DNA of 64,000 nt, taken from Eretmocerus hayati (Eukaryota > Arthropoda > Insecta > Hymenoptera > Aphelinidae). The position numbers and the translations under genes are program-made. Every line of letters begins with the position of its first letter. Within the stretch, counting starts at the first letter, position 1. The notes under the pieces were generated by a model. The model saw nothing but the letters and a program-made list of their open reading frames with translations. It was not told the origin of the DNA and made no database searches. This document shows, piece after piece, positions 34,601 to 46,600 of the stretch. The DNA lies in the NCBI GenBank assembly GCA_029851415.1, contig CM056744.1, positions 89,701,907-89,765,906 of the forward strand. The letters are read 5' to 3'.

Positions 34601-37600
34601 CACAAAGTGCAAAGTTCGGCAAAACGTGATCGCGCGATGCATTCCTCCAGGTGTGCATCGGCGATCGGTTTTGCAGAACCGACGACGGGGTGATTGCTTA
34701 ATGAGAGCAATCACCTATGTCGTCACACGTAAATATTGATGAAATTTGGCAGAACCGAACAATTTGAAATGAATTTGTATTCCAAGAGGAAGGCTGTGTC
34801 AGACGCAAAATCCTATCTCGTAATTCAGTTGTTCCATCAAGGAATAATATTCGAGGAAAAATTGAATTTTTCAGGATCGCGAGGTGTGTTTGGATTACAA
34901 AATTTCGTTCATACATATTCTTGTACGCTCTAATTTTTGGGATCATTACTAAAAAATGATATTAAATTCCATGAGAGTAACCGAACCTGGATTAAAATCA
35001 TACAATATTTGCAATCAAACGACTCGTGTTAATAAGCGTGGATATTATTTCTTCTGCGAGGGGCAAACATTTTTTAAACAAAACAAGTACAATCATTAAA
35101 CTTAATTGTAAAATGCCAAAAGTAAGACTTCGACATTATTTACTTTTCTATTGACTGGATGATGATAGTGCTATAATTATTCACAGATATTGTCAGATTT
35201 TTCCAAATTTTCCAGATTTTGCTGATGCGTTGTGAAAATAATTACATCAAATTCATTATAGTTGAATATCTCAAATATAACAGCAGGGACTAAAGGATGA
35301 GACAATGACTGAAATCTAATCACATGACCGCGATGAAAATGAGGGTCATCTAAAAAAGTGAAATCCTTGCCCAAATTTCGAATGACACTTGATTTTCGAT
35401 CGAACTGCAAAATCGTCAGATCATGCCCTCACTCGAGTCTCCTTACAAAAATACTTTCAAGATTTTGCGAGCTCCCATAACATCCCATCCCATCTACCAT
35501 CATCATCACTAAAAAAAAACTCTGTAAAACCGGATGCGAAAAATGTCAGGCGCAAGGATTGCCGCGTATAGGCGCCGTATTATGAATAAAGTGGCGTTCG
35601 CTCGTACATCCATAGTTATATATTTCGTAAGATGAACTGGCAAAGTAAATAAGGCGTAAGTGGTGCGACAGAGTTCGGTATGAAATTTGAGCCTGAGAGG
35701 GGGGGGGGGCAAGTTGGGGGTTGCAACCACGATTACTTATCTTACACCCCACGCGAGATGAGCGTCGGTTATGTGATATATATAGGAATAGAATAGTGTC
35801 AACTCCAGAATCAGAGCAGCTTCCGCAAACATCAGACGCCGACGTGATGATAAAAATCAAACACTCGAATCACATCTCAACGCCAACGCTTTATATCTAT
35901 AACCTCTATATATCTGCTATATCAATTAGCGCGTTGAGATTGTCGTCGTGTCGAGTGGTCATGGCCATTAGGAAGATGTATATATAATAAAAGTGCCTAT
36001 TTTTCTGATGGAGATGTATTTTGTACCACTTTGCGCTTGGTGCATGAGAAGTACATATTATGTATTGGGTTTGAGTGGGTGTAATTGTGCAGATTGAGAT
36101 GAGTGTGAAATGAGTTATGAGAGGGACGAGATATTGGCTTTCTTTGCTCGCTTTTTGGTTGGGAGTTGAACGGAGAATGAAATTCGATTTTTAGTATGTT
36201 AATAGAAATACCATGTTAATAGCTAGATAAGCCTTTGAATTTTTACATCAGATTTGAAGTACTTTGGGTGTGATTCTTAGGGGATTCACTGGGAGAAAGA
36301 AGAACTTGAATTTGAGTTGTACGCCTGGTTCCGCCGGTAGGCTCCAGCCAGACGGCAACCATGTACTTGAGGTCGAGATATTCTCAACTAGCGCATCAGA
36401 TCAGCATATTGCCAATTACCGATTCTCACTTTGGTGGGGCGGACCTATACAGTCTTAGGTGAAATCGGAATCACCAAGACCGACGAAAAAAGGCACGCGA
36501 GGAAAAAAAAGTCTCAGTGGTGCCCGGTCAGGATTCAAACTTGAGACTTCCGCTTGCGAGCTCCCGAAAGCGTGTACCCAACAGGCCCCCATTAAGCCAT
36601 TTCTCAACAACTCTGGTCTACCTCCACATTTTTCAATGCACTTCATCTCATTTTGAAGCTAATTTCTGGGACCTTAAAAATGAGTGGAAGTACATCTCAT
36701 TTTGACTATTCGGTGAACTGTCTCAATTCCCCCCCCCCCCCCCCAAATGTAACTGGCGGTAAAGTGCATAAAATCGTTTTCATCCGTTTTCATCGCCGTG
36801 CATCCAAATTTGGGGCTTTTCGCCAATCTAATACACTATTTTCGACCTATTTTGATGTGATAAACAAGTTCCGAGCGGTGAAAAAAGTCGTACTGCATGC
36901 CCTTTTGAGATAACCACAAGGTGGCATGTTGGGTACACTTCGATGTGGACCTTCTTGCTTCACAAAGCATCTCTGTATTTTGCTCATAAAATAGTTCCAA
37001 ATCCGAGATATGCAACTCTGAAGAGCGGATTTTGAAGTCCTTGAGACAAGGAACCGATTGCGTTAAGGTACTCCAAGATGGGTCGGACAAAATAATTTGG
37101 CACCGGTTTTACTGAACGCAATTCTCTCGGTGATTTCTTAGCGGTGCATGCACGACAAATTGAAAAAAGGCTTTGGGTTTTCTCAGAGACGCAGAAATTA
37201 TCCAATGCTGGTCTAAATCACTTTAATTTCTTATTTTGTAGGTAATGTTCATAACAAACGTAAAATTGAATTGTGCAAAGGTCAACGAGGGCCGATTCCA
37301 GAGCTCGACATATGTAAGCAAGTTGGGTACAAAGGGCATGTTGGGTACAATTCGTGCGAGGATACTCGAAAAATTGAAAAAAGTAAGAAAAAAAAATTAG
37401 ATAATCATTCGGACTGTCAAACAGTCTGGCAAATCATGGAAGGATTCGGGTGAGGTGGTAGGCAAGAATGAATCATTTTTATGTCATTGAATTCGATATA
37501 ATAGTCACAGGAGATAAATCATGGGATAGGTAAATTGAATTTTTGCCAGATCGAGTCAAGCGCAACTAACGGCTCGGGTATATTTGGGCACCAAATTGAT

Positions 37601-40600
37601 TTACTTTGAATCGATAATCAAATAATAACGAGCGGCTGTGCTCCTTCACATATAACTATGCCCTTAGGATTGACTCCTTCATAAAATCAAATCAATATAT
37701 TGATACATAGACAAAAATAGCATCGGTAACATATCAGCTACCAAATTTGTATGAGTTTGCCCATGTCAGTTGAGCTATACATATATCTACCAAGTAAATA
37801 TTATTCAATCTGTGCATTATCCTAAATTCATATCGTTTTCTCATAAAAATCGAAACAAAGTCAACGCTACGAATTAATGGAATGTGATAACGTTTACTCA
37901 GTGTCACCCCTCGTGTTTGTTTTGAATCACATTGTGGTCCATTGTTCAACTTGCGAGGTCCTTTTTGTTCAGGTGGAATGATTTTAAAGGACAAATCAAA
38001 ACATGCAGAACAAGTGCTTGTCATGTTATCTTTTTTCGTACCTAAATGTAGTCAGTAATAATTAGTCTGGGGAAAATGTATAAGAAATGGATGCAATTGT
38101 CTTAGTTATGAGGCTAGTAGCTTTGAAAAATTCTAAAGTTTACACTCAGGACTCAAATCGCATTATTTCTAATGATTCATCTCGCGAATGAAAAACAATA
38201 CGCATACAACTTTACCAGTCTTCAACATAAAATACCAACGATGTTCAGAATGGTACGGAAATTGTCAATGTTGATTACTAGGCATAGGTGCGTAGAGGTA
38301 TTACATCTGGTGTAAAACCTCTATGCATGGGTGTGGTACACAACTTTGCAGTATGTCTGACGATGAAGTACCGTAGGATTAGAATACAATAGTTTTCATG
38401 CTCGTAATGATAGAGTGAATTTGAGCCAATTGCTAGCATGTAAGTTATCGCTCGGAATCGAAAAGTTACTTTCTTATGTGAAAAATCCCTTCTTCGAATA
38501 TATTTGATATGAGTGAGAATACTGATTGAAAGCAAATGATTGAGAATGGTATAAATCAGATATTTTAAAGTTTAAAGCATAGATATATTCTTAGGAAACA
38601 ATTGGCTGGTCAGATTAATATTTAGCGGTGATCAGTTTTCACGACCACTAGTACAGCGTTCAGTCCACATCTGATACTATTGGATGAAGATTTTCTAGCT
38701 ACGATCACCTCCTGATCTCGAATTTTAATAAATACGTAAAAACTTGCAGCGGTACAACACGAGCGAGCACCAAGAAGCGGTGGTGGAAGCGCGAGCGCTT
38801 CAATGGCAGCGATGGCCGCAGCGGCAGCGGCAGCAGCAGCCGCCGCATCGAGGAAACTCGGAAATTCGGGTGTCATAAATGGACCTTCACCAACGATTCA
38901 AACAGCTTTGTATTCAGGACATGCGACAGCTCCGAGTTCGCAACCGATGCCTACTTCGCATCATCATTTTCAACACGCTTATCATGCAGCCGCTGCGCCT
39001 TATCACCCGTTATTATATCCCGCTGCTGCATTTTTGTCTTTTAAACCTGCCACGCTACCGGCTTTTTCCACGACTGTTGGTGAGTAATTTTTTATTTCAT
39101 CTCATTTTATGTTGATGTTCATTGGTGATGTATTATTTTTGTTATAATGCGGCAGTCCTGCGGGTTAAATAGATCCGAAAATTGAAGCAAAAAAAGTTGA
39201 CATTTGTATGGATCGGAACATTGGAGGTACAGTTTCAGATTTTTATTTGAGTGACTCAGAGGCACTTTTTCGTAGAATATCGATTTTGGGGAAATTAATT
39301 TTGCATTATGCGAACAGGCTGAGGTTCTAGATGAAATCGTAGTAGAACTTTTGAACAAAGATCGTGGATCGAAGACGGACTCGAAAATTTCAAAAAAAAC
39401 TTTCAAAAATCTTCCATTGAAGTTCTCATTTGAAGACATTCTAATTATACTCAAATATCTCATAATTGAACAACTTTGATTGATCTTGAGTCTAGAGTGA
39501 CACTGCATTCAAATGAGCAATTGGCTAATATAGGCATTCCCGCCGATTGTTTTATTCGTCTAGCCGTACTCTAACACATTTATCAGGACAATATTATTTT
39601 TGTTCATAAGTCATAGTCCGTAGTCCAGCTATCTAAAATGCTTGTCGATCAGGTTACCTCGGGGAGATAATTGATAAAGGTAAGGTTGGACTATAGTAAA
39701 ACTCAAATCCGCTTAGGTTGCCACCCTCGTCCGGGGCGTTATTGAGATAATTAGCCCCAAAATCGATAATTTTTCGATGCGACTTGTCAGAAAGATCCCT
39801 CAGGGTCTCGACGGATTCTGAAAAAGTAAGATATGTGGAATAGATGAAAAATTGGATTGCCAGGTCTACCCGGGGGGTTTCGAAGGTTGCCAGGCGCAAA
39901 GGTCGCGAATCGGGCTCGGCCGCAGCGCCGAGCCGAACCCGGCGGCTCATTGAATACGCTACTCTCGTTCATAACTCGACAACTACGCACTCGATTAGAA
40001 TCTTGTCAAGAAACTTATTTCTTCATTCCATTGATATCTACAAGTTGAGATACTTTTCTCATCTTGAAACTTGATCGATTCGACGTCATGAGGGTTTGAG
40101 AATCGAAACATCGCATTACGCTCTACTAGTTCAACCTGCTTGATTATAGAAGTTAAATTCAACCAAATGGACTTCTACAACAGATCAATAAAAAGCTAAG
40201 GCACTCAGCTTTCGATTACTGGTGGTTTTATTTAACTCATAGGTAATGATAACAATTGAGGGGGTGGGTGGAAAAAGGGCGTAACTGCAAAATGGTCATT
40301 TTGAGAAAATCAATAAAAACCGCTACAGACTTAATTGGACGAATTGACCTGACTTAGTAAGAAAAAAATAACATTCTCGAAATAGCCCAACCCGAGTCGG
40401 GGGGTGAAATTTGATTTTGAGCTCTTTTCAGCAATTTCAAGAAATGCAATCACGCCCTTTTTCCGAAAACAGGGTCAGATTTCGGCCTTTCTTCCTCACA
40501 AAAAGTGGAATTGAATCTCGAGATCAAGTCCAATCGTCTCCAAATTTTTCTAGAGTGTTCCTGGGCATGTTTTGAAAGATATCTGATTGCTAGGGGGTGG

Positions 40601-43600
40601 TTCGATCCATGCTCCACGGTTCTATAGACACGAAAAGCTACCATCACTCGTGTGAAAATGACGAGAAATTTATTTCACTAGGGAAGGGTAAAAACACTCA
40701 ATTTGAAGGTAAAACAACATGTTTTCATCGTTATATTAGGTGGAATAGTACATTATTGCCCTGGGCACGTACACCCAGTTCGGGCGCTACGACAGTTTAT
40801 TTCCCGAGCGAAGCGAGGGAAATAAGTCCTCCGCGCCCGAAATGGGCCTGCGAGCACCGAGAAATAATGATTTTTCATCATGAGAACCCTAAAACCGCAT
40901 TTGAATGCGGCTTTTTTAGGATAGAATGATGAAAAAGCGTTTCCAGGCTCTCGAGAATTTTTATAAAAATTTTCCTCGGTGATTAAACCCTTTTTGCAGA
41001 TCCGCCTTCACTTACGCCCTGTTACAGAGTAATTACGCCCTTTTGAATCTTCTCAGTCAGGTACTTAAGCCCTTCTTCCAAATCCTGTTGGGCTTAGCAA
41101 AAAATTAAGCTCTGCTTTTGAAATGCTTTCGCAGCAGGTACGCCCTTTTAACATCTTATCATAGCAGTTACGCCCGTTTAACATTCTATCATTACACTTA
41201 CGCCCTTCCATCATGCAGATGACCACAGATACAATGCGCTTCTGATGTGAGAGGTACAAATTTCGTGAGGTTTAAGGAAAAAAATGCAATTTTTGTTCCA
41301 AAGTTACCCCGGTTGACGACACGCAAAATGGTACATTTTGCACCGAGTTTATGAGGTTGTATAGCTCGCTTCTTAGCGATCGGTTTTCGGCCTGAGCCGC
41401 AAGCAAAGGTCGAAATAATCGCTCGGAAGCGGCGCTGCGGCATAGCCCGATTCGCGACCTTTGCCCCTGGCAACCTTCGAAAACCTCCGGGTAGGCCTGG
41501 CAACCCAATTTTTTATAGATTCTACATGTCTTACTCTTTCAGAACCCGTCGAGACCCTGAGGTATCTTTCTGACAAGTCGCATCGAAAAATTATCGATTT
41601 TGGGGCTAATCATCTCGATAATCCCCCGGGTGAGGGTGGCAACCTAAGCGGATTTGAGTTTGACTAGTCCAACCTTACCTTTATCAATCATCTCCCCGAG
41701 GTATCCTGATCGACAAGTATTTTAGATAGCTGGACCACGGACTATCACAAAGGTGCGCAAAACAGTACGACAATATGTCATACTACTCGATACCAGCACT
41801 TTCTATACTTCTGTTCCAATACCAAAATCTGCGAGTCTTAAGATTTAGTTGCAATGTTCACATCATACCTTAAAAAAGATTGAGTAAAAGTGAAATTCAA
41901 CAACCTGGAGGATCATAGCGACAAAAGAGAAAACGATAAATTCTATTATAAGGTTTTAGAAGAATTCATCCGTCTCGAAAGAATCGTCATAAAGTTTCTG
42001 TGGGCAAATAAATCAAGAAGAGGAAAATATTTTCTTCTAAAAATACTTGAATCCATTGATGTGTCTTATAAGCATTACTTCGAACACGACCTCTTGTAAT
42101 ATTCGCATGATGAAATTATGATATATCTATTCATTGGCGGATCGCAAACGTTTCACCTAGAGCTAGATTTTTGAAGAGAATGTATCTCTCAAGAGAGTAG
42201 ATTGTGGTAGAATTTGTACATTCATCCTTGAACTATCGTCATCCTATATCAATACTTCTAGACAGGCAGAAAAAAGAGCGATCTAAGATTCTGAAATTCA
42301 CTTTCCTATTTCATTTCCGAATAATGCGAAGTACATGTCTCTCGCAAGTCTCAAATACTCTTCTGGCAACAACATGAGTATATAAAAGGGTTGACAGATA
42401 TCGATCGAAAAAAAAAAGAAAGAAAGAAAGAAACCATGTGAACGTGAAAAATTTGTCTCTCAGACACGAGCGACTTGCTTCGGTTGACGACAGCTGCGCA
42501 CTTTATTCCACGACCTACACCCGAGCCTTTATCCACCTCAGCCGGGAAAGAAGACGAGGTGACAAGTTCCGAAGAGGCAGCCGCAGCGGCTAACGATCGC
42601 TTACAGCTCAAAAAAGGTAAGCGAAAAATTCACCCCTCTACTATACCTTCCATCAATTCTATTATTAATATCTCCCTTTGTCATATCGTAGGATTTTCTT
42701 CACGGATAAAAGTTTTTGATGATATTGTATTTAAACCCTTTGAAATAATAAATTATGAGTGACCAAATGAAATTGGTTTTACAGCGATCGTCAAATGAGA
42801 GGTCGAGTAAAATATTGAGCCGATGATGTCAATGACTTTGATCCGATCGTACACGATGTCTACTTAGTCATCGTAATCTTGATACTTCAATTTGGAATGA
42901 ATTATTAATTGAAACATATCAAACCTGGCATTTTTATATGATCGATAGTTACAGACAATCACGTGCCGAGTCGACTGGTGGCACCCTTAATTGGTTCCTC
43001 GATATCTGACAGTCAGGCCGTAAACTTTTCTCTCCTGCCCGCTGAGAATATCTACGAGTTCGCTGCTAAATTGTTATTCTTAGCTGTTAAATGGCCTAAG
43101 AGTATTTCATCTTTCCTTCAGGTAAATTATATTTTCTTATTCCATCATCTGATCGACTGAGCGTGAATGATCAAAATATTGGCGCTTCTTCAAAGAAATA
43201 AAAATTCTCATTGGTATATCACGTCTCCTAACGACATAGCAGGGGCTTTTAGAGCCAAGAATAACATTTAGATATGAGATTAGATCTCAATTTCTATCGA
43301 TCAATAATCGATTTTTGTATCGCCGCAGGTCTAACGTAGCCTCCACTATGACCGCTACGAAATAATGCCAAAATTCTTCTCTTTCAAGTTTCGAACAAAT
43401 TTGTTTTCTACATAATTTTTATCGTCTCATATCACTTTTCGGAGCTGGTTTACTGACTGCATTTGTTTTACGGGACTGCCAAATCTGATTCGAGTTCAAT
43501 TTTAGATCCAAGCGTGGAATAATTTCTTGATCAAATAACCTTGATGATGAAATTTTACTCAATCTGATATCTCTAGAGAGTATCATTTGCTAGGGCCTCC

Positions 43601-46600
43601 AAAAAATTTGTTGTACTTCTCTTGAACCTTAACTTATAGCTCTTCAAGTATTCTTCATCTACAATAAAAACCAGAATCTCTCACAGCACACCCAAAATCA
43701 TATTAAAATAGTTCAAAATAATAATCGCAAATCTCCAAAACTGTTTCAGTTATCGTACAGAGACCAAGCGATTCTGCTTGAAGAATCATGGTGTGAGTTG
43801 TTCGTACTGACCGCAGCACAGTGGAATTTTCCCGTCGAAGAATCGCAGCTTGTTCCGGCGAGCCTCGCCCCGGACAGACGTCAAATTCTCACGGACGAAG
43901 CGCGCAGGCTGAGGGAACTGCTCACGAGATGTGCCATCCTCAGAATTGACCACTCCGAATACGCATGCCTCAAGGCCATTGTGCTCTTCAAAGGCGGTGA
44001 GCCATTCTTTGCTTCTGCATAATCTTGTTTTTACTCATTCGTCTGACTATTCGTGGGTTTCACTACTTGCCTTGGTCAGCACGCTCATCTTCGAAAATTC
44101 GATTACTTTGAGAAAATCTGAGCCATTTTCCCTTTCATAATCCCGTTTTCACTCATACGTCTGACTATTCATGGGCCTTACTACTTGCCTTGGTCAGCAC
44201 GCTCATCTTCGAAAATTCGATTACTTGGAGAAAGTCTAGTGATTTAAAAACTTATTAATATTTATAACATTGATAATGATCTGTAGAATGCTGAAGTCCA
44301 TGCAGATATTTGAAATGCATGTATAATTAGGATCTTCTGCGGCTGATTCATATCCAAATAACTTGGTCTACTGATCTGAATACCGACCAAGTTGATGAGC
44401 GAGATCAAAAATCAAAACCACAAGACTGATGAGAAAAACAAAGAACTAAATCCTCACTATATTTTCGCAAATTCAGATCAAGCGTAGAGCGTTGAAGCGT
44501 TGATAATAATTTTCGAAACTTATCGCACGGGCCCCATAAATGCATTGACATGATTTTTTCCAAATGGACTGAACCTACAGATTGCTTGAATGTGAGTGAT
44601 GTGAGAAAAATCCCGTAATTTGTCAAGGAAATCAATATCAGAGGCTGTTGCTTGTCGGTCAGGTTATCAGGGTTATCCATAACAATGTCAAAGTGTATGC
44701 AAGTGTCATTCAAAATTCATAATTTTACGTGAAGTTTTCAAAGTTGGTGCAAAAATAGAAATGTGCCAAGACGTGCAAATGTCCTCGAAAAAGCAAGTGA
44801 CACATTTTATTTGTGAGAAAAAAGGGGGAGAATAACAATATGCACATTTTCTACCTGTGTCAACTTAGAACCAAGCATCTTCAAGAGTCTGCTTATTACT
44901 CTTGAATCCTCGTAACAGGTTTCACATTTTGCTTTTTTTATCAAATACGGAATTAAAATAGAATACAAACTGAACATTGTTTGAATCACCAACAAATATT
45001 TCTGCAGTAGTAAACTTTTTCGGGCGCACAACAAGGGGCTGGACAGCTTGGCTGCGGACAGCATAGAGGGCCAAGCTTGTACCATTTGTCATCCTGAAAA
45101 CACAGAGTAAATTTTAAAAAATAAGCAACTTGATTTCTTTATTTCTTGATTGGGAAATTTCGTGGTAGAGAGATAACTCACTCCTTGCCATCGGACGCAC
45201 CGCTCGGGTATGGGATGTCGGATTGAATCGGCTACGATTCTCTTGTTGCTTGATTTTATGATTGTATCACACGAGGTGAACGTTATCATTGGAGATTTTC
45301 CTGGCTGAGTCCAGGCTGGCCTTGCATCAGGCGTGTGGTGTATAAATGTGCAAGTTCTTTTTGAGCTCTTTTTCTTTTGCGATGAACATTTTGGTGGCTC
45401 TTTTCTGAAATTTAGATGAGCAGTCAGAGTTTTCAAATAATAGCACTTTACATTACGTGAAAAACACGGATTAGTAACAAGTTAACGACTTCCAAAAATA
45501 TTTCTACTCCTCCAATACATTCTACGGAACTGTATGAATTAAAAATCGTAGAAAACTGGTCGATCAACTCACAATTCTTCCATTCTTTCCAAGAGACACA
45601 CCATACGTTTGAGCTCGTGTCCAGGACTCGCAACGCCACTCGAGAATCCCCAATTGCCCAGAGCGTCGGCGACTCCGGTTCCATAACCTTTAGAGTAATC
45701 CATTGTGCAAGGACGACACGGGCCCATTTTTGTGTCTTTTTCGATTTTTTAGATTATTAATTTGAAACTTGACGTGTCTTGTTCACTGGAAAATTTTGAC
45801 CGAAAATAAATTTCTTAAGGGGGGAAAATTAGGTTAGGGATGCTCTACTAAAAATTTTGATCTGTTTGTTTTTCTTCATTGTGGCTCGTCGAAGCTTAGT
45901 GGTTGCAGATGCAGATCAGTTGATAACTTCATGCTATAAGGAGTGTTCGATCAAAAGGCCAGTCCGTAGTGGTCCAAAGTTCTTCCTACTCCATAGATGG
46001 CGCCACGGTAATCCGCATAATTTACTTCAAACAATTTCTAGTTTTTAAATAATTGCAAACACTTTTCTGATCAAATAATTGAGTTAGCGCGCTTCGTGAT
46101 ACAATTTGCAATCATTTGAGCTTTGTTGCGTCTCAAAACTCGTAGTATATTTTGCGAGATTTGACAAACTGCAATCGTGGATAACAGCGTGGTTCTATGA
46201 TGCAGCAAGATAACTCAAGATTGCAGTTTGTCAAAACGTTCAATGAATATCGTGAGTTTCGAGACGAGACAGAGCTCAAATTGTTGGAAATTTTACTCCA
46301 AAGCGCGCTAACTCAATGGTTCGTTCAGAAAAGCGTCTGCAATTATTTAAAAATTAGAAATCGTTAAATTCGCGCCGTGTCGATAAATCAGAGCATTACG
46401 GACTTGCCTTAAGGATTCGATAGTAGGGTTTCGGAGGATTGATGGAAAATCTGTAATTTGCAAATGAGTTACTTCATGAAAATTATTAAAATACTCATAC
46501 TCATCAATTCATGTACTTTGGGTGGTCAAATACATAAATTTTTTTCTATTAATTTGATATTGATCATGAATAAAAGTTCATAACTAATTTCTGAAAAATT

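Larger units (their letters stand above)
20630..34731 (-). mobile_element. Full-length env-bearing Ty3/gypsy (errantivirus-like) element
   Basis: The element spans 20634-34727 (14,094 bp), flanked by the direct repeat CGTA (20630-20633 and 34728-34731). It lies antisense to dsf, in intron 2, 137 bp past the exon 2 donor. Order on the minus strand: 5' LTR, primer-binding site, leader with the env signal-peptide exon, gag, pol, env, a 3-kb extra region, 3' LTR. All three large reading frames are open. The two LTRs read as identical by eye, so insertion was recent and the copy may be competent. It is far longer than typical insect errantiviruses (about 7-9 kb). The excess lies in an expanded pol (OTU-like domain and linkers) and in the region after env, which has an antisense exon set and a minisatellite. 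I saw no clean polypurine tract just before the 3' LTR. Confidence 0.95.

Noticed and set aside
40894..40918. GC hairpin plus T run like a rho-independent terminator
   Set aside because: The context is an insect transposon, not bacterial DNA; the resemblance is most likely chance.
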